Shown here: positions 36,691 through 48,192 of the stretch, piece after piece
Layout of the letters: the number at the start of each line of letters is the position of its first letter
How positions within the stretch are numbered: the stretch's first letter is position 1
NCBI GenBank assembly: GCA_016709445.1
Contig: JADJMV010000001.1
Span: 496,001-560,000, forward strand
DNA length: 64,000 nt
DNA from: Phycisphaerales bacterium
Lineage (GTDB): Bacteria; Planctomycetota; Phycisphaerae; Phycisphaerales; UBA1924
Direction: 5' to 3'
Notes under the pieces: model-generated
Databases searched by the model: none
What the model was told of the DNA's origin: nothing
What the model saw: the letters and a program-made list of their open reading frames with translations, nothing else
Program-made: the position numbers and the translations under genes

Positions 36691-36696
36691 AGTGTA
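36691..36696 (-). promoter_or_regulatory. Candidate -10 element for a (near-)leaderless mRNA
   Basis: TACACT followed by cccccagac and the GTG at 36681. No Shine-Dalgarno. Confidence 0.45.
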
Positions 36697-36839
36697 CCGA
36701 TCCGTCCCCGGCGCGTTTCGGGGTCGGCGCCTCTGCGAGCCCTCTGCGCGAGCGGGGGGGTGTGTCGTCTGAGCGGCGATCCACCTGAGCCTGCGCTCAG
36801 GGCTCGTCGAGGTCTGGTTGCCGGACCGCCGGGGCGGGG

Positions 36840-38981
<2,142 letters not shown>

Positions 38982-39320
38982 GACACCCTCCCGCCGCCGA
39001 TCCTGGCGGCTCATCTCGGAGTCATGCCCGGACATCGCCTGCGAAGGCGGCGTCCGTCGCGTCCATGCGGGGGCGCGGAGGCACCCCTCGGTAACCGTCC
39101 TATCGGCGTCGGACCCCCGACGGGACGAAGAACAGCGCCAAAGCTCGGCGCCACTGGTGTATACGGGCCGCGGGGGGCCCGCGTTCCATGTGATTCTGGG
39201 ACCCTGGGGTCGGGTTCGTCGCCGGACCGGGTCCGGCCCGGGGCGTGGGGGCCGAGCATCGAGTGCCGATCGGCGGGAATAGACTCCCTGCGCATCCCTG
39301 TTTGCCGATAGAAGGTCTGT
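38982..39320. other. Divergent intergenic region
   Basis: 339 bases between prkA (-) and the Cys-rich secreted protein gene (+). TAGACT at 39280-39285 is a possible -10 for the + gene, 35 bases before its start. I see no gene or strong hairpin otherwise. Confidence 0.45.
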
Positions 39321-39758
39321 ATGCATTCCCAGCACGCCACAACCCGGTGGCTCGTCGCGGCCGCACTTGTGGTATCGGTGCTGGTGTGCTGCTGCCAAGG
39401 CAAGGCGCTGGGTGGGGCTTTCGGTCGGGCGCTCGCGACGGCGGGGGAGTCGCGTGGGGCGGCGACCTCCCACACTCGGCATTCGTGTTGCGAGATGCCT
39501 GAGCCCGCCGCGGCGCCGGCGGGAGCCCCAACCAAGTCGGATCACCCTTGCGATTGTCGGGCACATCCGGATGCGCGCGGCCTGCCGGATGCGGCGCCGG
39601 CGGTGGCGCTCGCGGATGGCGGAGCGATGGTGAGCGTGGTCTCGGCGCCGTTCCTGCCGGTGCTGGCCCCGCTGCCGCCTCCGGGCGCGGCCTGCTCTCC
39701 GGTGGCGGTGCGACCACCGGATTCACTTCTGCGCCAGCACTGCGCGCTCGTCGTCTAG
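39321..39758 (+). CDS. Small Cys-rich secreted protein at metal-efflux locus
   Basis: 145 residues. An N-terminal signal segment (LVAAALVVSVLVCCCQG) is followed by Cys pairs and a Cys/His cluster (HTRHSCCEMPEP, SDHPCDCRAHPD), an Ala/Pro-rich stretch and a C-terminus LLRQHCALVV. Cys and His spacing is consistent with soft-metal binding but no domain family was recognised. It is the first gene of the + strand set leading to the CusCBA-like genes, so a periplasmic metal-handling role is inferred from position. Confidence 0.6.
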   Translation: MHSQHATTRWLVAAALVVSVLVCCCQGKALGGAFGRALATAGESRGAATSHTRHSCCEMPEPAAAPAGAPTKSDHPCDCRAHPDARGLPDAAPAVALADGGAMVSVVSAPFLPVLAPLPPPGAACSPVAVRPPDSLLRQHCALVV

Positions 39759-39891
39759 CGGCCGCCTGACCGGCCCATTTCGGGCTGGTCGCTGCGTTTC
39801 CCGATCATCCAGATTTGCCCTGCGCACCCGGCGCCGTCGTTTGCTCGTCGGCGCGGGTGCGACCGGTCCCCATTCTCAGACGGAGGAATCC

Positions 39892-40677
39892 ATGTTGACA
39901 TTGAAAGTGTTTCCCTTGACTGCGCTCGGCGTCCTTTGTCTTGCCACGTCCACCGGGCTGGCCCAGCATGAGCCAACGAAGAAGCCCGCGGCGGCCAAGC
40001 CTATCGAGGCCGTCAAGGAGGTCATTCCCTACACCGCCAAGACCTGCCCTATCTCGGGTGAGGAACTCGGCTCGATGGGCGAGCCGATCGTGCGCGAGTA
40101 TGACGGGCGCGAAGTCCGGTTCTGCTGCAAGAAGTGCATCGCCAAGTTCGAGGCCGACAAGGAGGCCGGCTTCAAGAAGCTCGACGACCTTCTGATCGAG
40201 GATCAGAAGCCCTACTACCCGCTGACGACGTGCATTATCTCGGGTGAATCGCTCACGGAGGACGGCGAGGATTCGGCGGTCGATCTGATCTATCACAACC
40301 GGCTCGTCCGCTTCTGCTGCCGGGACTGCCTGAAGGACTTCCGTGAGGACCCCGAGGCGGCGATGGCGAAGCTCGACGCGGCTGTCGCGGAGCAGCAACG
40401 GGCCCACTACCCGCTCGAGAAGTGCCCCGTTTCCGGCGAGAAGCTCGGGGAGATGGGCGACCCGCACGAGGTGGTGGTGGCCGGCCGGCTGGTGCGCCTC
40501 TGCTGCTCGAAGTGCGAGAAGAAGCTGCTGGCCAATCCGGTGAAGTACCTGGGCGCGATCGACGCGGCGTGGAAGGCGCAGGGTGTTCCGGCGGCTCTTG
40601 AGCATGCGCCAGGCGAGCGCGATCACGGCGCCGCCGAACACCCCGACCACGCTGAGCACCACGAGCACGGCGGCTGA
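39892..40677 (+). CDS. Secreted triple TRASH/YHS-like metal-binding protein with His-rich tail
   Basis: 261 residues. The ATG has ggaggaatcc just upstream. After a signal peptide (~1-24) come three similar modules: CPISGEEL...RFCCKKC (Cys52, 78, 79, 82), CIISGESL...RFCCRDC (Cys114, 142, 143, 146) and CPVSGEKL...RLCCSKC (Cys178, 204, 205, 208). The C-xxx-CCxxC layout resembles TRASH/YHS domains that bind copper or other soft metals. The last 25 residues hold seven His (HEHGG end). It probably captures metal in the periplasm for the efflux system encoded downstream. Confidence 0.8.
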   Translation: MLTLKVFPLTALGVLCLATSTGLAQHEPTKKPAAAKPIEAVKEVIPYTAKTCPISGEELGSMGEPIVREYDGREVRFCCKKCIAKFEADKEAGFKKLDDLLIEDQKPYYPLTTCIISGESLTEDGEDSAVDLIYHNRLVRFCCRDCLKDFREDPEAAMAKLDAAVAEQQRAHYPLEKCPVSGEKLGEMGDPHEVVVAGRLVRLCCSKCEKKLLANPVKYLGAIDAAWKAQGVPAALEHAPGERDHGAAEHPDHAEHHEHGG

Positions 40678-40797
40678 TCGGCACGACCTCTCGGCCCGCG
40701 TCCGCGAGAGCGGGGGCGGGCCTTTCGCAACGCGGGGGCACGCCGCGGCCCAATGCCGCGGCCCATCTCCGCGGCCCTCGGATCGGAGCACGCAGGT

Positions 40798-42253
40798 ATG
40801 GATGGCAACGCCAGGCATTCCGACGACCCCACGCTCCCCGCGCTCCCGCCACCCCGCGCCCGATGCGGGATTCTGGCGATCGGAGTCCTCGCGCTGTGCG
40901 GTTGCTCCGGCGGCATGCGGGCGATCGATGCCGACCATGCCCGCTGGCTCGACGAGGGCGACTCCATCTCCGCGAGGCTCGAGCGGCTCCCCACAGAGAC
41001 GAGCGCCACACCGACCGACATCGATCCCGCGTCGCTCCAGGGGCCGGAGGACTACGTCCAGCTCGCCCTGGCGCGGAGCCCCGCGATCAGAGCGGCCGAG
41101 GCCCGGGTTGCGATGCTGCGCGAGCGCGTGCCCCAGGCCGAGAGCCTCGAAGACCCGATGCTCATGGTGGCGCCCATCGGCGAGATGGCCGAGACGGGCG
41201 CCGGCCAGGTCGGCGCGATGACGTCACTGAGCCAGAAGCTGCCGCTCGGGGACAAGCTCGATGTCCGGGGGCAGATCGCCGAACGCGAGGCCGGCCAGGC
41301 CCGGGCCGACCTGGCCCGGGCCCGCGTGGATCTCGCCGGTGATGTCCGCCGCGCCTACTGGGCCTACGTCCTCTCGGGGCGGACGATCCGGACCACGCTC
41401 GAGAGCCGCGCCCTGTTCGTCCAGTTTCGGGACGTCGCGGATGCGCAGTATCGCTCCGGAGAGCGGGAGCAGCAGGACGTGCTCCGCGCCGCGGCCGAGC
41501 TGGGGAGCATCGACACCGAACTCGCCCGCATGACGCAGCAGCGGGACTCGGCCGCCGCGGCTCTGCGGCGGTTTATCGCCGCGCCAAGAGACCTCGTGCT
41601 CCCGGAGCCGAATGCGGTGGCGAGCGAGAGGGTGGCGGCCCGCCGAGAGGAGCTGATCGAACGGGCTTCGCGCATCAACCCCTCGCTCCGGGCGGGGGCC
41701 GAGCGGCTGGGCCAGTTCGAGGCCCGTCAGCGATTGGCCCACCTTGAACGGTGGCCCGATCTCACCCTCAGCCTGTCCTACAACTTTGTCAGCAACGAGG
41801 GGCTTGCGCCCTCGCGGACCGGGGACGACCAGTGGTGGGTCGGTCTGGGCGTCAATCTCCCAATCTGGCGACAGGCTCGACGCCGCCGAGCGGGAGGCGA
41901 TGTTTGGCCGCCTCGAGGCCGCCTCCTCGCTGGCCGCGGAGCGAGATCGGATCACCTTCGAGATCGAGGATGCGATGCTCAGGGTGGAGTCGCAGCGGCG
42001 GATCCGCGGGCTGCTGCACGACCAGGTGCTCCCCGACACCCGCGCCGCCGTGGAGGCATCCGCCAACGCCTACCGGTCCGGCACCGGCGACTTCCTGATG
42101 CTCATCGACAACTGGCGCAAACTCCTCGCCCAGCAGGTGCTCGAGCACGAGGTTGACTCCGGCCTTGAGCAGGCGCTGGCCGATCTCGCCCGCGCCGTCG
42201 GCGACGAGTCCTCACAGGACTCGGTCAGCCCCGCCGAAGGGAGCGCACCATGA
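40798..42253 (+). CDS. TolC-family outer-membrane channel (CusC-like lipoprotein), one apparent frameshift
   Basis: About 485 residues after joining frames. A lipoprotein signal (GILAIGVLALCGCSGG) is followed by the coiled alpha-barrel repeats of TolC proteins: EDYVQLALARSPAIRAAEAR in the first repeat and, after the break, DAMLRVESQRRIRGLL in the second. LPIW at the end of the first frame is the conserved site before the second helical hairpin; the frame changes in cgacaggctcgac (41871-41883), where two bases appear to be missing or one extra. Downstream the stop overlaps the CusB-like start (ATGA). Confidence 0.83.
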
Positions 42254-44256
42254 GTGCCGGAGCCCACCGCGCCGAGAACGAGCCCGCCGAGCCCAAGGGC
42301 ACCGAGCCCAAGGGCACCGAAACCAAGCCCACCGAAGCCAAGCCCACTGGAACCAAGGGCACGGCCAGCCCCGCCGCGACCCCCACCTCTTCGCGCCGGC
42401 CGCCGCGGTCCATCTCGTGGTGGACGCTCGTGCTCCTTGCGCTCGTCGCCATCGGCGGCCTCTGGATCGGGACGCGATGGGGCGGAGGGATCGAGGGCGG
42501 CCTGCACGCGATCGCCGCGAAGCTCAATCCCGCGGCGACGCACTCCGCGACCGGCGCTTCCGACGAGGCCGCCGGGCCGATCCGGTACTACACCTGCGGC
42601 ATGCACCCGTGGGTCATCCTGCCCCACTCGGGCGACTGCCCGATCTGCCACATGAAGCTCACCCCGCTCGACCCCGCCAAGTTCAGCGGTGAGGTCTCGA
42701 TCGACCCGGTGGTGGTCCAGAACATCGGCGTGCGGATCGAGCCGGTGACCGAGGGACCGCTGGTACGAACGATCCGAACGGTGGGCTCGGTGGACTACGA
42801 CGAGACCCGGGTGCGCGACGTGAACACCAAGCTTTCGGGCTGGATCGAGAAGCTCCACGTCGACTACGTCGGCGCCCCGGTCTCCGAGGGCGATCCCCTC
42901 TTCGAGGTCTACTCCCCCGCGCTCCTGGCTGCCGAGGAGGAGTACCTGCTCGCGCTCCGCGCCCAGGCTCCCGGCGGCACACCCCTCCCCGGCGCGCTCG
43001 ATCTGGCAGAATCGGCCCGGACGAAGCTCAGCCTCTTCGACATCACGCCGGACCAGATCGACGCCCTCGCCGCCTCCGGCAAGGCCTCGCGCACCATGAC
43101 GCTCCTCAGCCCCCACACCGGCGTCGTCATCGCCAAGCACGCCAATGAGGGCATGAAGATCGACCCCGGGATGCAGGTCTTTCAGATCGCCGATCTCTCC
43201 AAGGTCTGGGTGCTCGTGACCCTCTACGAGTCGCAACTGCCCTTTGTCTCGCCCGGCCAGAGCGCGACGATGTCCCTCCCCTATATCCCCGGGCAGACCT
43301 CCGAGGGCCGCGTCGTCTACATCTACCCCTATGTGAATACGAAGACGCGCGAGGTCCAGGTGCGCCTGGAGTTCGACAACGCCGACGGACTGCTCAAGCC
43401 CGGCATGTTCGCCACCATCGAGCTCCGGAGCACGCTCAGGCAGCACGCCGTGCTCGTGCCCCGCGAGGCCGTGGTCTCTACCGGCAAGCGCGATATCGCG
43501 TTCGTCAGCCTCGGCGAGGGGAGATTCGACCCCAGGGAGCTGCGCCTGGGCGTCGAGACCGGCGACGGGCAGGTCGAGATCCTCGACGGCCTCGCGCCGG
43601 GGGAACTGGTCGTCACCTCCGGCCAGTTTCTGCTCGACAGCGAGTCGCGGGTGCGCGAAGCGCTCGCCAAGATGATCCGCGGCGGCTTGGCCTCCGACCA
43701 GACGACCCAGGCCGCGTCCGCCGGATCCACCGAGCTGCAGGGGATGCCCCGGGCCATGGCCACCGGCCTCGCCGCCGCGCTCGACGCCTACTTCTTGCTC
43801 GGCGATCAACTCGCGTCCGACTCCGCCGAGGGCCTCGACGAGCCGGCCCGGGCCCTCGCCGCGGCCCTCGACGGGGTCATCGGCGTCGAGATGCCCGGGG
43901 ATGAGCACTTCTGGCACCGTCACACGGAGGTCGCCGCAGCGCGCGGCGGCGCGCTCGAACTCGTCGGCGAGACCGATCTCGACGCCGCCCGCGAGCACTT
44001 CGCCGATCTGAGCGTTGCGCTCGATACCCTGCTCCGCTCCACCGGAATCCCGCCGGGCTATGCATCGGCCGTCGAGTCACTGCACTGTCCGATGTTCCGA
44101 GACGGGCAGGGCGGCAGCACCTGGCTCCAGCGCGAAGGCCCGGTGCGCAATCCCTTCTTCGGCCCCACGATGCTCCGCTGTTTCGATCGGCGCGAGGCCA
44201 TCCCGGCCGCGGGCCGGGTCCCGGTCGATCAGCCCGCTCCGGAGCCTTCGCCATGA
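42250..44256 (+). CDS. CusB-like periplasmic adaptor with heavy-metal-binding and DUF3347-type C-terminal domains
   Basis: 668 residues. A low-complexity Lys/Glu/Pro/Thr head (~10-40) precedes a transmembrane anchor (~56-75). A heavy-metal-binding motif follows (YYTCGMHPWV then CPICHMKL; Cys116, His119, Cys130, Cys133). The HlyD core has SGWIEKLHVDYVGAPVSEG and LLSPHTGVVIAKHANEGMKI. The extra C-terminal domain contains HCPMFRDGQGG and NPFFGPTML, features of DUF3347. In CusCFBA-type systems this subunit passes Cu(I)/Ag(I) to the pump. It overlaps both neighbours by four bases. Confidence 0.88.
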   Translation: MSAGAHRAENEPAEPKGTEPKGTETKPTEAKPTGTKGTASPAATPTSSRRPPRSISWWTLVLLALVAIGGLWIGTRWGGGIEGGLHAIAAKLNPAATHSATGASDEAAGPIRYYTCGMHPWVILPHSGDCPICHMKLTPLDPAKFSGEVSIDPVVVQNIGVRIEPVTEGPLVRTIRTVGSVDYDETRVRDVNTKLSGWIEKLHVDYVGAPVSEGDPLFEVYSPALLAAEEEYLLALRAQAPGGTPLPGALDLAESARTKLSLFDITPDQIDALAASGKASRTMTLLSPHTGVVIAKHANEGMKIDPGMQVFQIADLSKVWVLVTLYESQLPFVSPGQSATMSLPYIPGQTSEGRVVYIYPYVNTKTREVQVRLEFDNADGLLKPGMFATIELRSTLRQHAVLVPREAVVSTGKRDIAFVSLGEGRFDPRELRLGVETGDGQVEILDGLAPGELVVTSGQFLLDSESRVREALAKMIRGGLASDQTTQAASAGSTELQGMPRAMATGLAAALDAYFLLGDQLASDSAEGLDEPARALAAALDGVIGVEMPGDEHFWHRHTEVAAARGGALELVGETDLDAAREHFADLSVALDTLLRSTGIPPGYASAVESLHCPMFRDGQGGSTWLQREGPVRNPFFGPTMLRCFDRREAIPAAGRVPVDQPAPEPSP

Positions 44257-47200
44257 TCCGGGGCCTGATCGATTGGTGCATCCACAACCGCTTCGTCGTG
44301 CTGCTGCTGACTGCCGTTCTGGTCGGGCTGGGCGTCTTCTCCGTGCGTCACATCACCGTGGACGCGATCCCCGATCTCTCCGACGTGCAGGTCGTCATCC
44401 GCACGGAGTACACAGGCCAGGCGCCCCAGATCGTCGAGGACCAGGTCACCTACCCGCTCACCACGGCCATGCTCGCGGTGCCCTACGCCAAGGTCGTCCG
44501 CGGCTACAGCATGTTCGGCTCGAGCTTCGTCTACATCATCTTTGAAGACGGTACCGACCTGTACTGGGCCCGCAGCCGCGTGCTCGAGCAGTTGAGCACG
44601 GTCTCGGGACGATTGCCCGCCGGCGTGAGCCCGCAGCTGGGGCCCGACGCCACCGGCGTGGGCTGGATCTTCCAATACGTGCTCACCACGGGCAACTACT
44701 GCCCCGACCACCCGCAGGGCCTCTGGCGCGATCCGCAGACGGAACAGTGGTACGCGTCCGAGACCGACGCCCCGGAAGACGCCAGGTCGCGCCTCGAACA
44801 CCATCGCGTCCTGCCCGAGAGCCGAACCGTGTGGGCGGATCGGGCGGAGAACCGGCGGTACGACGCGCCCGAGGACGCGCCCGCCGACGCCCGGGATCGT
44901 CTGGAGCGGATCGAACTCGTCCGCGGCTCCGACCGCTGCCCCATCGACGGCAAGCCGCTCGCGCGACCCGCCACCGACCTCGCGGCCCTCCGCTCGATCC
45001 AGGACTGGTACCTCCGGTACGAACTCACCGCCGTCGACGGCGTCAGCGAGGTCGCTTCCATCGGCGGCTTCGTTCGTCAATACCAGGTCGTCGTCGATCC
45101 CGTGCAGCTCAGGGCCTACGGCATCCCCATCGCCGCCGTGAAGTCCGCCATCCAGCGATCGAACATTGATGTCGGCGGCCGGATCATGGAGATGAGCGAG
45201 ACCGAGTACATGGTCCGCGGGCTCGGCTATCTGGGCACACTCACCCCCGAGGAGATCGCCGCGGGCACGGCCAAAGGAGAGCCGGTCTCGCGGCTCAGAA
45301 CCGACCGCGTGCTCCACGACCTCCGCCAGATCGCGCTGGGCGCGACGCCGTCGGGCACGCCAATCTACCTCTCCAACGTGGCGGAGGTGCGCGTCGGGCC
45401 CGAGATCCGGCGCGGCATCGCCGAGTGGAACGGCACCGGCGAGACCGCCGGCGGGGTCGTCGTCATGCGCTTCGGGGAGAATGCCCAGCGCACGATCGAG
45501 CGAGTCCGCTCGCGGCTGCGCGAACTCGAGAACGGGTTGCCCCCCGGCGTTGCCATCGAGGTGGCCTACGACCGCAGCGACCTCATCCACCGCGCCGTCA
45601 CGACGCTGACCCGGACCCTCATCGAGGAGGTCGCCGTCGTCTCGATCGTCATCGTCCTCTTCCTGCTGCATGCCAGGAGCGCCTTCGTCGCGGCGTTCGT
45701 GCTCCCGACTGGCGTCCTCACCGCCGTCAGCATCATGTATCTGCTCGGGATCAACGCCAACATCATGTCTCTCGGCGGGATTGCCATCTCCATCGGCGTG
45801 ATGGTGGACAGCTCCATCGTCATGGTCGAGAACGCCCACAAGCACCTCGAGCACGAGAAGGCGCGGGTCGCCCGGGGCCAGCCCGCGCTCCCGAGAGTCC
45901 AGATCATGAGTCAGGCGGCCCGCGAGGTCGGCCCGACCCTCTTTTTCAGCCTGCTGATCATTACAGTTAGCTTCCTCCCCATCTTCGTGCTGCGCGAGCA
46001 GTCGGGGCGGCTGTTCCGGCCGCTCGCCCTCACCAAGACGCTCGCCATCGGCGCGGGGGCTCTCCTTGCGGTCACGACCATCCCGGTGCTGATGTACTAC
46101 TTCATCAGTGAGCGCACCGTGCCCCGCGCCTGGAACCGAGTGCGCCGCTGGCTCACCTACCTGCTCGCGATCCTTGGCCCCGCCGCTCTGCTCGCCGTCA
46201 TCCCCCTTGCCGCGCTCGAGCCCTGGCGATGGTGGCTGATGGGCGCCTGGGTGGCCTTCGCGGCCGTGGTGCTCGTCCCGCAACGCATTCTCTCCGAGGA
46301 ACGCAACCCCTTCAGCCGCCTCCTCCAGCGCGCCTACGAGCCCTTCTTCCGGTTCGTCATGCAGTACCGCGGGCTGACCTTGGCGATCGCCACACTCCTC
46401 CTGGCCTCGACGCTCTACCCGATCAGCCGTCTCGGCAGCGAGTTCATGCCCCCGCTCGAAGAGGGTGACCTGCTCTATATGCCCACGACCGACCCCGGCC
46501 TCGGCGTCACGAAGGCCAAGGAGATCCTCCAGCAGAGCGACCGTCTCATCGCCCAACTCCCTGAGGTCCAGAGCGTCTTCGGCAAGATCGGCCGGTCCGA
46601 GACCGCCACCGACCCCGCCCCGCTGAGCATGCTCGAGACCACCATCACCCTCCGCCGGGACAGGTCCGTGTGGCGGACCACCGTCGTCCCGCGGTTCTAT
46701 GACGGCTGGCCCGATTGGCTGGCCGCCATCCCGCGCCGCCTCTGGCCCTCGACGCGCCCCATCACCGTGGACGAACTCGTCTACGGCTACGAGATGCCCG
46801 GCGGCGTCCATGTGCCCGGGCTCAACGAGATCGTCCAGATCCCGGGCCTGACCAACGCGTGGACCATGCCCATCCGCACCCGCATCGACATGCTCTCTAC
46901 CGGCATCCGGACGCCCATCGGCGTGAAGGTGCTCGGCCCCGACCTCGCCACGCTCGCGGGCCTCTCCGGCGAGATCGCCCGGGTGCTGCAGACCGCCGAC
47001 GGCACCGGCGCCTACACGATGAGCGCATTCCCCGAGAAGAGCGTCGGCGGCCACTACCTCGACATCCGACTCGACCGCGAGGAGATCGCCCGCTATGGAC
47101 TGCTCGTCGGAGACGTCCAGGACGTCATCATGACCGCCGTCGGCGGCATGAATGTCTCCACCACCGTCGAAGGGCTTGAACGCTACCCCATCAACCTCCG

Positions 47201-48032
47201 CTATCCCACCGAGCTGCGCGACAGCCTGGAGAGTCTGCGGGAGACAATCGTCACCACACCAGGAGGCGCCCAGATCCCCCTCGGCCAAGTCGCCAAGATC
47301 GGGCTGAGCCAGGGCCCGCCCATGGTCAAGAGCGAGAACGCCCGCCTCACGAGCTGGGTCTACGTCGACATCGCCGGCATCGACGTCGGCACCTATGTCC
47401 GCACCGCGCAGCGCATCGTCGCCACGCAGGTCAAGCTCCCGCCCGGATACTCGATCGTCTGGTCGGGGCAGTATGAATACATGCAGGCCGCCCGCGCCCG
47501 ACTGCTCATCGCGGTCCCCCTCGCGGGCGTGCTCATCGTGCTGCTCCTCTACCTCGCGACCCGCAGCTGGCTCCGTGTCGGCATCGTGCTCCTCGCCGTC
47601 CCCTTCAGCCTCATTGGCTCCATGTGGCTGCTCTACATCCTCGGCTTCAATCTCTCGCTGGCCGTCTGGGTCGGCGTCATCGCCCTCGCGGGTCTCGATG
47701 CCGAGACCGGGCTGGTCATGCTCCTCTATCTGGAGAACAGCCACGACCGCTTCGCGCGCGAGGGGCGCCTGAATAACCGCGACGACCTCTGGTGGGCCGT
47801 CCACGACGGGGCCGTCCAGCGCATCCGACCCAAGACCATGACCGTCGTCACGACGTTCGTCGGACTCGTCCCCCTCATGTGGGCCCAGGGCGCCGGCGCC
47901 GACACCATGCGCCGCCTCGCGGCCCCCATGGTCGGCGGTCTGGCCACCAGCTTTCTGCTCGAACTGCTGATTTACCCCGTGCTCTTCTACATACTCAAGG
48001 CCTTCCATTTGCCCCGGGCGCCTCGGGAATGA
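44253..48032 (+). CDS. CusA/CzcA-family heavy-metal RND efflux pump with Cys-containing insertion
   Basis: 1259 residues against about 1050 for CusA. Core RND motifs are intact: MIRGLIDWCIHNRFVVLLL start, TM4 proton-relay GGIAISIGVMVDSSIVMVEN, SRLGSEFMPPLEEGDLLYMP and GVIALAGLDAETGLVMLLYL. Two additions are visible. One, at residues ~148-240, holds NYCPDHPQGLW and RCPIDGKPL (Cys150 and Cys229), where CusA has a short loop. The other, at ~625-690, adds hydrophobic segments (LTYLLAILGPAALLAVIPL). It expels a soft metal such as Cu(I), Ag(I) or Zn(II); the metal cannot be assigned. Confidence 0.9.
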   Translation: MIRGLIDWCIHNRFVVLLLTAVLVGLGVFSVRHITVDAIPDLSDVQVVIRTEYTGQAPQIVEDQVTYPLTTAMLAVPYAKVVRGYSMFGSSFVYIIFEDGTDLYWARSRVLEQLSTVSGRLPAGVSPQLGPDATGVGWIFQYVLTTGNYCPDHPQGLWRDPQTEQWYASETDAPEDARSRLEHHRVLPESRTVWADRAENRRYDAPEDAPADARDRLERIELVRGSDRCPIDGKPLARPATDLAALRSIQDWYLRYELTAVDGVSEVASIGGFVRQYQVVVDPVQLRAYGIPIAAVKSAIQRSNIDVGGRIMEMSETEYMVRGLGYLGTLTPEEIAAGTAKGEPVSRLRTDRVLHDLRQIALGATPSGTPIYLSNVAEVRVGPEIRRGIAEWNGTGETAGGVVVMRFGENAQRTIERVRSRLRELENGLPPGVAIEVAYDRSDLIHRAVTTLTRTLIEEVAVVSIVIVLFLLHARSAFVAAFVLPTGVLTAVSIMYLLGINANIMSLGGIAISIGVMVDSSIVMVENAHKHLEHEKARVARGQPALPRVQIMSQAAREVGPTLFFSLLIITVSFLPIFVLREQSGRLFRPLALTKTLAIGAGALLAVTTIPVLMYYFISERTVPRAWNRVRRWLTYLLAILGPAALLAVIPLAALEPWRWWLMGAWVAFAAVVLVPQRILSEERNPFSRLLQRAYEPFFRFVMQYRGLTLAIATLLLASTLYPISRLGSEFMPPLEEGDLLYMPTTDPGLGVTKAKEILQQSDRLIAQLPEVQSVFGKIGRSETATDPAPLSMLETTITLRRDRSVWRTTVVPRFYDGWPDWLAAIPRRLWPSTRPITVDELVYGYEMPGGVHVPGLNEIVQIPGLTNAWTMPIRTRIDMLSTGIRTPIGVKVLGPDLATLAGLSGEIARVLQTADGTGAYTMSAFPEKSVGGHYLDIRLDREEIARYGLLVGDVQDVIMTAVGGMNVSTTVEGLERYPINLRYPTELRDSLESLRETIVTTPGGAQIPLGQVAKIGLSQGPPMVKSENARLTSWVYVDIAGIDVGTYVRTAQRIVATQVKLPPGYSIVWSGQYEYMQAARARLLIAVPLAGVLIVLLLYLATRSWLRVGIVLLAVPFSLIGSMWLLYILGFNLSLAVWVGVIALAGLDAETGLVMLLYLENSHDRFAREGRLNNRDDLWWAVHDGAVQRIRPKTMTVVTTFVGLVPLMWAQGAGADTMRRLAAPMVGGLATSFLLELLIYPVLFYILKAFHLPRAPRE

Positions 48033-48135
48033 TCGGGGGGAGCAGGGCAGAGCAGGGAGGGGAGCGGAGTGGGCCGTGGCGCCCAGCCCGCGTTGCCGCC
48101 TCGCGCCCTCGCGTTCCCGCCACGCCCAACACGAA

Positions 48136-48170
48136 AGCGGCCCCGGGACACGCCCGGGGCCGCTGGGTTT
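48136..48170. terminator. Bidirectional terminator between pump gene and atpG
   Basis: agcggccccggg (48136-48147) pairs perfectly with cccggggccgct (48153-48164) around acacg, followed by gggttt. A-rich bases precede it, giving a T-rich tail on the other strand. It lies between two convergent genes. Confidence 0.8.
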
Positions 48171-48192
48171 TCCGTGGCTCGGTTGCGGGGAT

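Noticed and set aside
44229..48008. Very long minus-strand open frame antisense to the CusA-like gene
   Set aside because: Acidic, Gly/Asp/Glu/His-rich translation typical of antisense to a GC-rich gene; no domain and no start signal.
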